Shown here piece after piece: positions 5,935 to 12,542 of a stretch of 15,028 bases of DNA. The position numbers and the translations under genes were made by a program. This DNA is from Candidatus Methanophagales archaeon (lineage in GTDB: Archaea; Halobacteriota; Syntropharchaeia; Alkanophagales; Methanospirareceae): NCBI GenBank assembly GCA_021161765.1, contig JAGGZZ010000158.1, positions 1-15,028 on the forward strand. The letters run 5' to 3'. The notes under the pieces were generated by a model. It worked only from the letters and a program-made list of their open reading frames with translations. It had not been told where the DNA came from and did no database searches. The first letter of the stretch is position 1; the number at the start of each line of letters is the position of its first letter.

Positions 5935-7299
5935 TCACCGCCACGTCTTCACGTTAGAAATAATCACAGAACCTTCTTCCGAATCGCTAACCGCCTTCTC
6001 CAACGCCGCATCCAGCGAATCAGAAAAAAACACCGCCTTACCTTCGATTTTATCCTTGAACTCCGCACCCACGATTATTATCTCAACGAAATCCCTTGCT
6101 GCATTCGCTACCACTTCTTTCAGTTCTTCCTCGTTCACACCTTCACACACGTATTTCGGCTCCTCACCAACAATCAGAATCATCTTATCGGAATACCGCC
6201 GTGCCATTTTCGTTATCTCATCGAGGAACGTCAATTTTGTGCCCGAATTGGAATTATCAATCAAAAACCGCCCTTTTCGGTTCTCAACCTTCAGTCTGCC
6301 GCGCACTGCGGAAATGTCGCCCGTATTGATCTTTTCTGGTGGAATGCCAAGACTCAAAACCGTGCAAAACGATGCTTCTAAACCGTTTCTGTAATAGTCC
6401 CCGTAGAAACCCGCTTCAAAATTGAATTTCATCCCGCCACTTACGGAATCCCCATTTACGGTTTTCAACCCGTCGAAAAAGACCTTGTGCTCGGTATCGT
6501 CTAACCACAGGTGGTTTTTTGCCTTTGCCGTGGCGCCAAAGAAGTTCGTATTGAACCCTTTCAGTTCATCTTTTCGCTTTTCCTGCATTTCCGCGAAACT
6601 ATCTGGAAGGACTATCACGGCACTACTTCTGTTTCTGTCTTCTATTTCGTCTGCGTCTGCGTAATTCTGTATCGAGGCAATTTTCGCAGCAGAAGCGTCT
6701 TTTGTGCCACCGGCAATCCTGTAATCTGCTTCCAAGCTCGTTATTACGCCTACATCGCCGATTCCCGTTAAACCAAGCGAAATTTCAAATACCGCAATCT
6801 CCGGCTTCAACTTCTTCTCGCTCGCTATGCGCATCACTTTTAATACGTTCGCAGGTGCGCCGCCGATGCGGGGGAATTGCTCTTCTTCCTCTCCCGACTG
6901 GAATCTTGTAACGGAACTGGTATGAGAAAGCACCTTCGCATTCTTGTTTTTCAATAACTGGCTGATTAGTTCGCAGACCGCCGTCTTTCCCACCGTCCCC
7001 GTTACTTCCACCACCTTTGTATCGCTGAACAGGTTTTTCAAACGTGCAATTTCTTTTACCGCTTTGTGATGGCTCATAAAAGGTATCTCCATCTTTAAAG
7101 CCTGTCTTACTACCTCGAAGTTCGGGTTCAGGTGAACGGGTGCGATAACCAGGTCGTAATCCAACGCTTTGGAAAAGGTCTGATGGTATGGGTCGAACGC
7201 CTCTGCTTGTTTCCCAAGTTCCTTTAGCTCTTCTGCAATGATTCCCGCTCCGTGAATGATGTCTAAAACTAATATCCTTGTGGCTTCTTTTAGGTTCAT
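5935..7299 (-). CDS. cfbE: Coenzyme F430 synthetase CfbE (Mur-ligase-like)
   Basis: The 454-residue protein is a Mur-ligase-family ATP enzyme that matches CfbE, which activates a carboxylate of seco-F430 and closes the six-membered carbocyclic ring to give coenzyme F430. The ATP-binding loop TGTVGKT is at residues 100-106. It is preceded by a family-specific N-terminal domain (VLDIIHGAGIIAEELKELGK near 11-30). It is followed by VFEISLGLTGIGDVGVITSL in the central domain, and by RGRLKVENRKGRFLIDNSNSG before the C-terminal domain. The ATG at 7299 was chosen because the 18 in-frame codons upstream begin with TTG and are Phe/Asn-rich. No clear Shine-Dalgarno site precedes it. The stop lies against a dispersed repeat. 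CfbD is on the same strand 1.7 kb downstream, with a repeat-bracketed helicase cassette between them. Confidence 0.9.
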   Translation of the reverse strand: MNLKEATRILVLDIIHGAGIIAEELKELGKQAEAFDPYHQTFSKALDYDLVIAPVHLNPNFEVVRQALKMEIPFMSHHKAVKEIARLKNLFSDTKVVEVTGTVGKTAVCELISQLLKNKNAKVLSHTSSVTRFQSGEEEEQFPRIGGAPANVLKVMRIASEKKLKPEIAVFEISLGLTGIGDVGVITSLEADYRIAGGTKDASAAKIASIQNYADADEIEDRNRSSAVIVLPDSFAEMQEKRKDELKGFNTNFFGATAKAKNHLWLDDTEHKVFFDGLKTVNGDSVSGGMKFNFEAGFYGDYYRNGLEASFCTVLSLGIPPEKINTGDISAVRGRLKVENRKGRFLIDNSNSGTKLTFLDEITKMARRYSDKMILIVGEEPKYVCEGVNEEELKEVVANAARDFVEIIIVGAEFKDKIEGKAVFFSDSLDAALEKAVSDSEEGSVIISNVKTWR

Positions 7300-7359
7300 G
7301 TTTTTAAAAAAGAAAAGAAAGAAGTTATACCTTACATTATTTACAACGAGCAAAGAGAA

Positions 7360-7815
7360 ATGTTATCAAAACTAAAAGGGATAGAGAGCTATAAAAAATA
7401 TCTGGAAACGCTTGCTCTGTCAACCGCACTCGCAGGGCTCATGCTTTTCATTGCTTTTGGCTTGATGTCGTTTCCTGAGGGTGTGGAAACAATTCCAAGA
7501 CCCTATATCTTGTTGCTTCTCGCGGTCTTCTTCGTTATTTTCACCGTGTTTTATGAGTCGAAAGCAAGAGAGAAGGAGCGGGTGAAGAAGAAGAGGAAAT
7601 GGGAAGAGAGCTATCAATCGCTTCTTAAAGGCTTGTTCCTCGCCGTATGTGCAACTTTTGCTTTCGTTACAATGTTGGCAGGTATAAAATACATCGTACA
7701 ACGAGGCGGCATTGACGCAGTTGGAGGAATGGACGTGTTCATTTCTACGTTAGCGATATGCATAATTGTCAGCATGACGTTCCTCAGCCTGTTAAAGCCT
7801 CGTGAAACAACGTAA
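7360..7815 (+). CDS. Small four-helix membrane protein, function unknown
   Basis: The 151-residue product has four likely membrane helices at about 18-37, 48-66, 87-108 and 124-145. A strongly basic loop (KAREKERVKKKRKWEE, 68-83) lies between helices 2 and 3 and is probably cytoplasmic. I do not recognise a family. It is divergent from cfbE with 60 bp between the starts and convergent with MBF1 with 13 bp between the stops. The length, helices and normal composition support a real gene. A divergent promoter shared with cfbE is possible. Confidence 0.7.
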   Translation: MLSKLKGIESYKKYLETLALSTALAGLMLFIAFGLMSFPEGVETIPRPYILLLLAVFFVIFTVFYESKAREKERVKKKRKWEESYQSLLKGLFLAVCATFAFVTMLAGIKYIVQRGGIDAVGGMDVFISTLAICIIVSMTFLSLLKPRETT

Positions 7816-7828
7816 ATGAAACAAACGC

Positions 7829-8278
7829 TCAGACCAAAAAACCTTTAAGCGCACGCTCGATTTTTTTCCTTATCTCTTCGTCCGGCATTAGCTCCTCATT
7901 TTCTATCTTCCGTAGCACCGAGTGCTTTTCATTTATCTTCTGTGCAAGTTCTGCTTGTTTCAGCCCTGCCTTTTCTCGCGCTTCTTTTATCTTCCGCCCG
8001 TAATCCTCTTCCACCGCATCAATTTCCATCTCCGCTTCTATCTCGTGGTCAATTTGCGTATATATTTTCGATATCGGCTTTCTTTTGGGCTTGGCATTGA
8101 CATTAGCGCGCTGCGGTTCCAGCACTTCTTTTCCTTTCCTGGCTTCCACTACAACTGTTCCCAGCCGTGCGCATGATTTACAAACGTTCAACTCTGACGC
8201 ATCTATTCTTATGCGGTATACCTCACCTTTTATTTCCGTGCCACATATCTCGCACTGTGCCCTGGATTTTATTTCCAT
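7829..8278 (-). CDS. Archaeal multiprotein bridging factor MBF1
   Basis: The 149-residue protein has the two-part build of archaeal MBF1. An N-terminal zinc ribbon has Cys9, Cys12, Cys33 and Cys36 (CEICG and CKSCA). A charged linker of about 55 residues follows, and then a C-terminal Cro/XRE helix-turn-helix at about 94-147 (YGRKIKEAREKAGLKQAELA). In eukaryotes MBF1 bridges activators and TBP. The archaeal protein has been linked to ribosomes and translation, and its exact role is open. The length is normal. The start codon is divergent from PAN across a 67-bp gap with a TATA-like box. Confidence 0.9.
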   Translation of the reverse strand: MEIKSRAQCEICGTEIKGEVYRIRIDASELNVCKSCARLGTVVVEARKGKEVLEPQRANVNAKPKRKPISKIYTQIDHEIEAEMEIDAVEEDYGRKIKEAREKAGLKQAELAQKINEKHSVLRKIENEELMPDEEIRKKIERALKGFLV

Positions 8279-8287
8279 TTGTTTTTT

Positions 8288-8299
8288 TATTTATATATG
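8288..8299. promoter_or_regulatory. TATA-like box between MBF1 and PAN
   Basis: The sequence ATTTATATATGT can serve as a TATA box on either strand. On the plus strand a start site near 8322 would give PAN a leader of about 24 nt. On the minus strand the box is too close to the MBF1 ATG for the usual spacing, so it fits PAN better. Confidence 0.45.
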
Positions 8300-8345
8300 T
8301 GTGAAGTAGAGAAGTAAATATTAATTGTGATTGATTGTGGCCAAA

Positions 8346-9626
8346 ATGAAAGCGAGCGTTAGCAGTGGTAATAGCAGCAGTAGCCGTGTTGGTGCAGGTG
8401 CAAGTGTTGGTGCAGCCTACGGCGGCGGCGATTATCCCCGATACCTGGCAGATATGGTGCGACGGTTAGAGGAAGTAAACAACCAGCTGACGGATAGAGT
8501 GCAGAAGTTAGAGCGAGAAGAAAGGTATCGCGAGGAGCTGAGAAATCGGTATGAGCGCGAGATAAAGAAGCTGAGGGCGGAGATAGAAAAGCTGCGTACT
8601 CCTCCTCTGGTAATAGGAACGGTTGTGGATGTAATAGACGATGAAAGGATAGTGGTAAGGAGCAGCGCAGGGCCAAAATTTGTCGTAAATTACTCGCAGT
8701 CCATAGACCCTAAAGAAGCTGCTCCCGGCACACAGGTGGGGCTGAATCCGCAGTCGCTGGCTGTGGTTAGCGCGCTTCCTTCGGCAAAGGACCCTTCTGT
8801 GTATGGTATGGAACTGATAGAATCACCTGAGGTGGATTACAATATGATAGGCGGGTTAAATGAGCAGATAGAGGAACTAAAAGAAGTAGCCGAGCTGCCG
8901 CTTACGGCTCCAGAGCAATTTGAACGCATAGGTGTGGAGCCACCAAAAGGCGTTCTTCTGATGGGATTGCCCGGCACGGGGAAAACGCTGCTTGCAAAAG
9001 CAGTTGCACACCGTACATCTGCTACTTTTATACGCGTTGTTGGTTCTGAACTGGTGCAGAAATATATCGGTGAAGGTGCGAGATTGGTGCGGGAGCTTTT
9101 TGCACTGGCAAAGGAAAAAGCCCCAACCATACTGTTTATTGACGAGTTAGATGCCGTAGCGGCTCGCAGAGTAGAGGACGGCACGACAGGAGAGCGAGAA
9201 GTGCAGCGCACGATGATGCAGCTTTTAGCCGAGATTGATGGGTTCAATCCAAGAGGTGATGTGAGAATAATCGCTGCGACAAACCGACCCGATATTCTCG
9301 ACCCTGCTTTACTTCGTCCCGGCCGATTTGACCGTATCATCGAAATACCGGTGCCGGATAGGAAAGCGAGGGAGGAAATATTCCGCATACACACGTCTAA
9401 GATGAAATTGGGAAAGGATGTAGAATTAGATACTCTGGCGGCACTTACTGAAAATGCCACGGGTGCTGATATAAGGGCAATATCTACCGAAGCGGGCATG
9501 TTCGCCGTGAAAAGGAATAAGAAATCAATAGAAATGGAAGAATTCGAGCAAGCAATAACGAAGATAATAGGGGACGAGCAGAAACCTCATCTATATGCTA
9601 AGGAGACGGGTGCGATGTTCGCCTAA
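8346..9626 (+). CDS. Proteasome-activating nucleotidase PAN
   Basis: The 426-residue AAA ATPase forms the hexameric ring that unfolds proteins and threads them into the archaeal 20S proteasome. The order is: a Ser/Gly/Ala-rich stretch (1-28), a coiled coil (about 32-84), the cis-proline and OB-fold region from TPPLVIGTV (85-93), then the AAA domain. In that domain are Walker A GLPGTGKT (207-214), pore loop KYIGEG (239-244), Walker B ILFIDELD (262-269), ATNRPD (311-316) and arginine fingers RPGRFDR (324-330). Walker A has Leu where GPPGTGKT is usual. The C-terminus ends Met-Phe-Ala, while the proteasome-docking HbYX motif normally has Tyr before the last residue. The ATG at 8346 was preferred to an in-frame TTG at 8331. 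Proteasome subunits are not in the window. Confidence 0.95.
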   Translation: MKASVSSGNSSSSRVGAGASVGAAYGGGDYPRYLADMVRRLEEVNNQLTDRVQKLEREERYREELRNRYEREIKKLRAEIEKLRTPPLVIGTVVDVIDDERIVVRSSAGPKFVVNYSQSIDPKEAAPGTQVGLNPQSLAVVSALPSAKDPSVYGMELIESPEVDYNMIGGLNEQIEELKEVAELPLTAPEQFERIGVEPPKGVLLMGLPGTGKTLLAKAVAHRTSATFIRVVGSELVQKYIGEGARLVRELFALAKEKAPTILFIDELDAVAARRVEDGTTGEREVQRTMMQLLAEIDGFNPRGDVRIIAATNRPDILDPALLRPGRFDRIIEIPVPDRKAREEIFRIHTSKMKLGKDVELDTLAALTENATGADIRAISTEAGMFAVKRNKKSIEMEEFEQAITKIIGDEQKPHLYAKETGAMFA

Positions 9627-9636
9627 CAACTTTTTT

Positions 9637-9686
9637 GTGTTAATCTCGTGGTTTAATATTTGCAATTTATTACGGGAATGACTATA
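9637..9686 (+). repeat. CGGAATGACTATA direct repeat, copy C
   Basis: GTGTTAATCTCGTGGTTTAA is followed by TTGCAATTTATTACGGGAAT and GACTATA. Positions 9660-9686 match 11198-11224 at 25 of 27 positions in the same orientation. It starts 10 nt after the PAN stop. Confidence 0.85.
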
Positions 9687-9739
9687 TTTTTCCTACCTTG
9701 CCTTTTCGCTCTGCCTTTTCATCCTCTTTTTCCATTGCT

Positions 9740-10043
9740 TTACCTCGTTCTTTGGTTTTTAAATTTTGATTTTAATTTTAATTTTAATTTTAATTTTAAT
9801 TTTAATTTTAATTTTACGTACCCCGCCAATACTACCAATCCAATCGCAAGTAGAACAACAGTCGAGAGTTCTGGCACCGGCCAGGCAGGACTGCTCGAAG
9901 GAGAGACAAGCCTGCTGTCTTTGGTCTGGCTGTCATATTTTATCTTGAATCATGGCTCAACGAGAACTTCCCCGTGGCAGATGTCGAAGTCAGGTTGATG
10001 GTGGTATCCTCTCCGACATTTCTTTTCATTTGGACTCCCAGAC
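9740..10043 (-). pseudogene. C-terminal remnant of a cell-surface protein with PEF-CTERM-like anchor
   Basis: On the minus strand, after the protease-like residues end, codons 10043 down to about 9974 read SLGVQMKRNVGEDTTINLTS and TSATG. If one G is restored in the G run at 9970-9973, reading continues as EVLVEP, then TGA (9950-9952, where TGG for Trp would fit), then FKIKYDSQTKDSRLVSPSSS, PAWPVPELST, a hydrophobic segment VVLLAIGLVVLAGYV and a Lys/Leu tail to the stop at 9740-9742. A Pro-Glu motif before a hydrophobic helix and basic tail is the pattern of archaeal PEF/PGF-CTERM sorting signals on exported proteins. The upstream part of the gene is absent. The product would have been a surface-layer-type protein; its function is unknown. 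Confidence 0.65.
9762..9815. repeat. Hexanucleotide microsatellite (AATTTT)9
   Basis: Nine tandem 6-bp units are present. Eight are exact and the second (9768-9773) has G for the first A. Six is a multiple of three, so unit gain or loss would keep any reading frame. In the minus-strand surface-protein frame it encodes alternating Leu-Lys after the membrane segment. On the plus strand it gives a Phe-Asn repeat that is probably not translated. Confidence 0.95.
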
Positions 10044-10542
10044 TCAAAATATCAATCAGCGGCATGTCCGGCGATTCCGGACGTGGCATCAATTTCCCTG
10101 CCTTTAAGTCAACTATTAAGTCCATCGCTTCTAAGGGTATCTGACCCAGCAGAATTTGCGCTCCCCGCTCTTCCACCACACATTCCACCAGTGCCTCTCT
10201 GCCCATAACCTCAATATTAATTCCTCTTGCAATCTGTCGCCTCTTTTTCGACCCATCTACATAACCGGCTGTAATGAATCTACCCCTGGTGAGCCCTAAC
10301 TCCTCCACAACTTCCTCCGGTAGTGTCAGCATGGTGGCGCCAGTGTCAACCAAAACCACTTTCTCCACCTCCCTTACCTCTTCCGGCTTCAAGAAACCAC
10401 GTCTTGCCAGTATCTCATCCTCATAATTTTTTATTCTCGCTTCCACCATTACCTTCCCCATTATCCCTTCCTCCTTTTCCCCAAATTTACTTTTACTTAT
10501 ATCCAAATCCAAAGTTCTTATCTCCTCTGCTTCTGTTCTCAT
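9940..10542 (-). CDS. Retropepsin-like (clan AA) aspartic protease with read-through C-terminus
   Basis: The core matches small prokaryotic retropepsin-like aspartic proteases, which act as dimers with one catalytic Asp each. VLVDTGAT lies at residues 64-70 counted from 10542 (DTGAT is the active-site motif), and ILLGQIPLEAMDLIVD near 130-145 is the family's second hallmark. Family members usually end soon after a PDMPLID-like stretch. Here the frame continues for 34 more residues into the decayed surface-protein gene, so the native stop seems lost. Two starts are possible. The ATG at 10542 has GGAGG 10 nt upstream and a TATA box. The ATG at 10461 also has GGAGG at good spacing and fits the usual family N-terminus. 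The substrate is unknown. It lies in a repeat-bracketed island between two damaged genes. Confidence 0.75.
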   Translation of the reverse strand: MRTEAEEIRTLDLDISKSKFGEKEEGIMGKVMVEARIKNYEDEILARRGFLKPEEVREVEKVVLVDTGATMLTLPEEVVEELGLTRGRFITAGYVDGSKKRRQIARGINIEVMGREALVECVVEERGAQILLGQIPLEAMDLIVDLKAGKLMPRPESPDMPLIDILSLGVQMKRNVGEDTTINLTSTSATGKFSLSHDSR

Positions 10543-10581
10543 TTCCTCATCTCCTCCTTCTCTTTGTTTTTCATGCTTTTT

Positions 10582-10602
10582 GTATAAAGAGCATAATTAT
10601 GC
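10582..10602 (-). promoter_or_regulatory. TATA box with adjacent palindrome upstream of the protease gene
   Basis: On the minus strand CTTTATAC (10582-10589) is placed about 27 nt before a plausible start near 10559, with the ATG at 10542. The perfect 12-bp palindrome GCATAATTATGC (10591-10602) directly abuts it on the upstream side, where TFB or a regulator would bind. Either protein binding there would be an inference. Confidence 0.45.
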
Positions 10603-10643
10603 ACCGAGATACGGACTTGTGTTCCTGATTCTTTTCATTCCTT

Positions 10644-11136
10644 TCACGAAATCTTCCTTAATTTACCTACAAGCTTCTCAATGTCTTCGGCTAAAATTTC
10701 CACACTTTCTCGAGCCATTTCATTCTCGTAGAAATTTCTATGTAAAGCATTTGCTTCACCGAAAAATCTAACGATATCTTTGTCTCCACTCACCTTTGCC
10801 AGTGTGTTAATATAGTTCCACAAACTTCCATGCTCTTCCAACGTTAGCCCTCGCTTCGCCGCCACCATCTTAACCGTTAAAGCGGCAGCACCCCAGAACT
10901 TTTCCGATGCCTGAACCAAATCCCCCTTCTTCAGCAGTTCTTTTGCCTCTGCAAGGTATTTCTCGCTCAGAGCTTGATAATGTTCCACAAGGTCCTCGGG
11001 GTCTGTCTAATTCTTCATCCAAACTCTTTCGTATTAACTCAACTCCAAACTCCTCCGGCAAGTATCCTGCCTCTTCCGCCTTTTCCCTCAGTTTCACACC
11101 AAGCTTTTGTGGCAAGCTTATTGAAGCAACTGCCAT
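10644..11136 (-). pseudogene. PaREP1-family protein gene split by a 4-bp duplication
   Basis: The frame from ATG 11136 gives MAVASISLPQKLGVKLREKA, then EEAGYLPEEF and so on to EELD, and then goes out of frame. The rest continues in another frame as PEDLVEHYQALSEKYLAEAK and onward, with KMVAAKRGLTLEEHGSLWNY, to the TGA at 10644. The two parts together give about 160 residues typical of the archaeal PaREP1 family, whose function is unknown. The cause is visible: GTCT is present twice in tandem at 11001-11008, where a single GTCT would restore the frame. The start has a strong Shine-Dalgarno site, GGAGGTG (11144-11150), 7 nt upstream. A separate C-terminal product from the GTG at 10988 is possible. 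The C-terminal half is intact, so the damage looks recent, or it is a sequencing error or a reversible switch. Confidence 0.8.
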
Positions 11137-11197
11137 GATTTCACACCTCCATATTAGGGTTATAAGTGTTAGCATAAAGAGCCATAAGACAATAATA

Positions 11198-11224
11198 TTG
11201 CAATTTATTACGGGAATAACTGTA
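11198..11224 (+). repeat. CGGAATGACTATA direct repeat, copy D
   Basis: TTGCAATTTATTACGGGAAT is followed by AACTGTA, matching 9660-9686 at 25 of 27 positions in the same orientation. It ends 3 nt before the stop codon of NAD kinase on the opposite strand. Confidence 0.85.
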
Positions 11225-11227
11225 CTT

Positions 11228-12064
11228 TCACCCCTCACTACGCAATTTATCCTGGAGCTTTAAAAAATGCCTATCCTCTATTTTCACAAAAAAAGCAGGT
11301 TCTCCCCGCGTAATGCTTATCCTCTCTTCTTTGCCCATCTTCCTGTAAAACTGCCCATCTATGACTAATTCTGCTTCCTTCATTCCCAGAAGCTCTAAAC
11401 TTATCACTGTGTTTATACCCACGATAGTAGGTCTTGCAGAGAGTTTAAAAGGTGCAATTGGCACTATTATGGCTGCATCCACTTTTGGGTCCACTATTGG
11501 CCCGCCAGCGGACATCGCATACGCAGTGCTTCCTGTGGGCGTTGCGAAAACAACACCATCTGCCCTTAGTCGTTCTAACTCTTCTCCATCCACAAAAATA
11601 GCGAAATGCAGCATTTTCCCTGGTTTTGACGTTATTATCACCGCTTCGTTCATCGCATAGGGCATCCGTCCTCTCTCGCCTTTTAGCTCCACCGAAAGCC
11701 GCTCTCGCTTCTCTACCGTAAACCCTTCTAATAGCTCGGTGAGTACAGAAACCGCATCCTCTGGCTGCACCTCCGCTAAAAAGCCGATAGCACCCATATT
11801 TATGCCTAATACAGGCGTAGGGGTTTTCAAATAATGTAGCGTTCTTAGAATCGTGCCGTCACCACCAACGCAAATCAAAAAATCTACCGACATATCTTCT
11901 ACTCTCACGCCTTGGTCGTCTCTTTTGAGCTTTTTCGCCGTCTCTTTGTCCAGCACGACTTCGGCTTTTTTATCCGCGCACTCAATCAGACGCTTTAATA
12001 CGGCTACATCTCGCTCCTCGCCCCTGCACACCATCCCAATTCGTTTTGGTTGAATCAAGTTCAT
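11228..12064 (-). CDS. NAD kinase (ATP/polyphosphate-NAD kinase family)
   Basis: The 278-residue protein phosphorylates NAD to NADP in the cytoplasm. It shows the family's GGDGT at residues 67-71 in FLICVGGDGTILR, GINMGAIGFLAE near 87-98, NE at 139-140 in YAMNEAVI, and the glycine-rich FATPTGSTAYAMSAGGPI at 173-190. The length is typical of the archaeal/bacterial enzyme. The ATG at 12064 was chosen because it overlaps the NAC stop as ATGA (12064-12061), indicating translational coupling; an in-frame start at 12073 is less likely. The C-terminal stop lies 3 nt from a dispersed repeat. Confidence 0.93.
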   Translation of the reverse strand: MNLIQPKRIGMVCRGEERDVAVLKRLIECADKKAEVVLDKETAKKLKRDDQGVRVEDMSVDFLICVGGDGTILRTLHYLKTPTPVLGINMGAIGFLAEVQPEDAVSVLTELLEGFTVEKRERLSVELKGERGRMPYAMNEAVIITSKPGKMLHFAIFVDGEELERLRADGVVFATPTGSTAYAMSAGGPIVDPKVDAAIIVPIAPFKLSARPTIVGINTVISLELLGMKEAELVIDGQFYRKMGKEERISITRGEPAFFVKIEDRHFLKLQDKLRSEG

Positions 12065-12444
12065 TCCTCGCAAAGCCGGGATATTGCCTCTGCTAAATCA
12101 CCTCGTGTCTCGATTAGCGTGGCTTTTGCCTCTTCCGCACCGCAACCCGCTTTTTCCATCACTATTTCCACATCTTCAGCAGAAATACGCACTTCATGTT
12201 CCTGCTCAGGCTCCAATTCGCGCTTAGGGCGTTTTACCGGCGTACCCGTTATTTGATACATCTTCGAGCCCTGAGCGTCCATAATCGTAACGGAAGCATC
12301 ATCAAAAACGAGTTCTGCATCGGCTGTTTTTATCACTACTTCCTCCACATCGCTCATCTCTTCTACGCTTAGACCCACTTGCTTCATCATCTGGTCTAAT
12401 TTCTTAGGACTCAAGTTTACCCCCTTTCTAAATCCACCCCGCAT
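12061..12444 (-). CDS. Nascent polypeptide-associated complex protein (archaeal NAC)
   Basis: The 127-residue protein is the archaeal NAC, a homodimer that binds ribosomes and emerging chains and shields them from wrong interactions. The NAC domain covers about 12-75 (LSPKKLDQMMKQVGLSVEE then VIKTADAELVFDDASVTIMD). A charged linker comes next, and then a C-terminal UBA domain (about 86-125, ISAEDVEIVMEKAGCGAEEA then IETRGDLAEAI). The length is normal. The start has a G-rich GAGGGGGG tract about 9-16 nt upstream. The gene heads a two-gene unit with NAD kinase and is divergent from hef. Confidence 0.95.
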   Translation of the reverse strand: MRGGFRKGVNLSPKKLDQMMKQVGLSVEEMSDVEEVVIKTADAELVFDDASVTIMDAQGSKMYQITGTPVKRPKRELEPEQEHEVRISAEDVEIVMEKAGCGAEEAKATLIETRGDLAEAISRLCEE

Positions 12445-12509
12445 TTTTTCTTTCCCCCCTCTTTAACTTTAACCTTGACCTCTCACTCTCTATGTAGCTC
12501 CAACCTAAT

Positions 12510-12521
12510 AAAATTTATTTA
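12510..12521 (+). promoter_or_regulatory. TATA-like box for leaderless hef transcript
   Basis: AAAATTTATTTA is centred 27 nt upstream of the ATG at 12543. That is the archaeal TATA-to-start-site distance, so transcription should begin at or next to the ATG. No Shine-Dalgarno site is present, which agrees. Confidence 0.55.
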
Positions 12522-12542
12522 CCTCTTTGCATATTTATTCTT

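Noticed and set aside
9950..9952. TGA in the surface-protein remnant as a recoded codon
   Set aside because: A frameshift a few codons earlier already breaks the gene, and TGG to TGA is a simple point change.
9660..9998. Plus-strand open frame with a Phe-Asn repeat
   Set aside because: The repeat comes from the microsatellite, the start lies inside a dispersed repeat, and the minus strand gives a recognisable anchor sequence instead.
10989..11238. Longer start for the PaREP1 N-terminal part (upstream hydrophobic residues from 11238)
   Set aside because: The strong GGAGGTG site 7 nt before ATG 11136 and the family N-terminus fix the start; the extension would run through a repeat.
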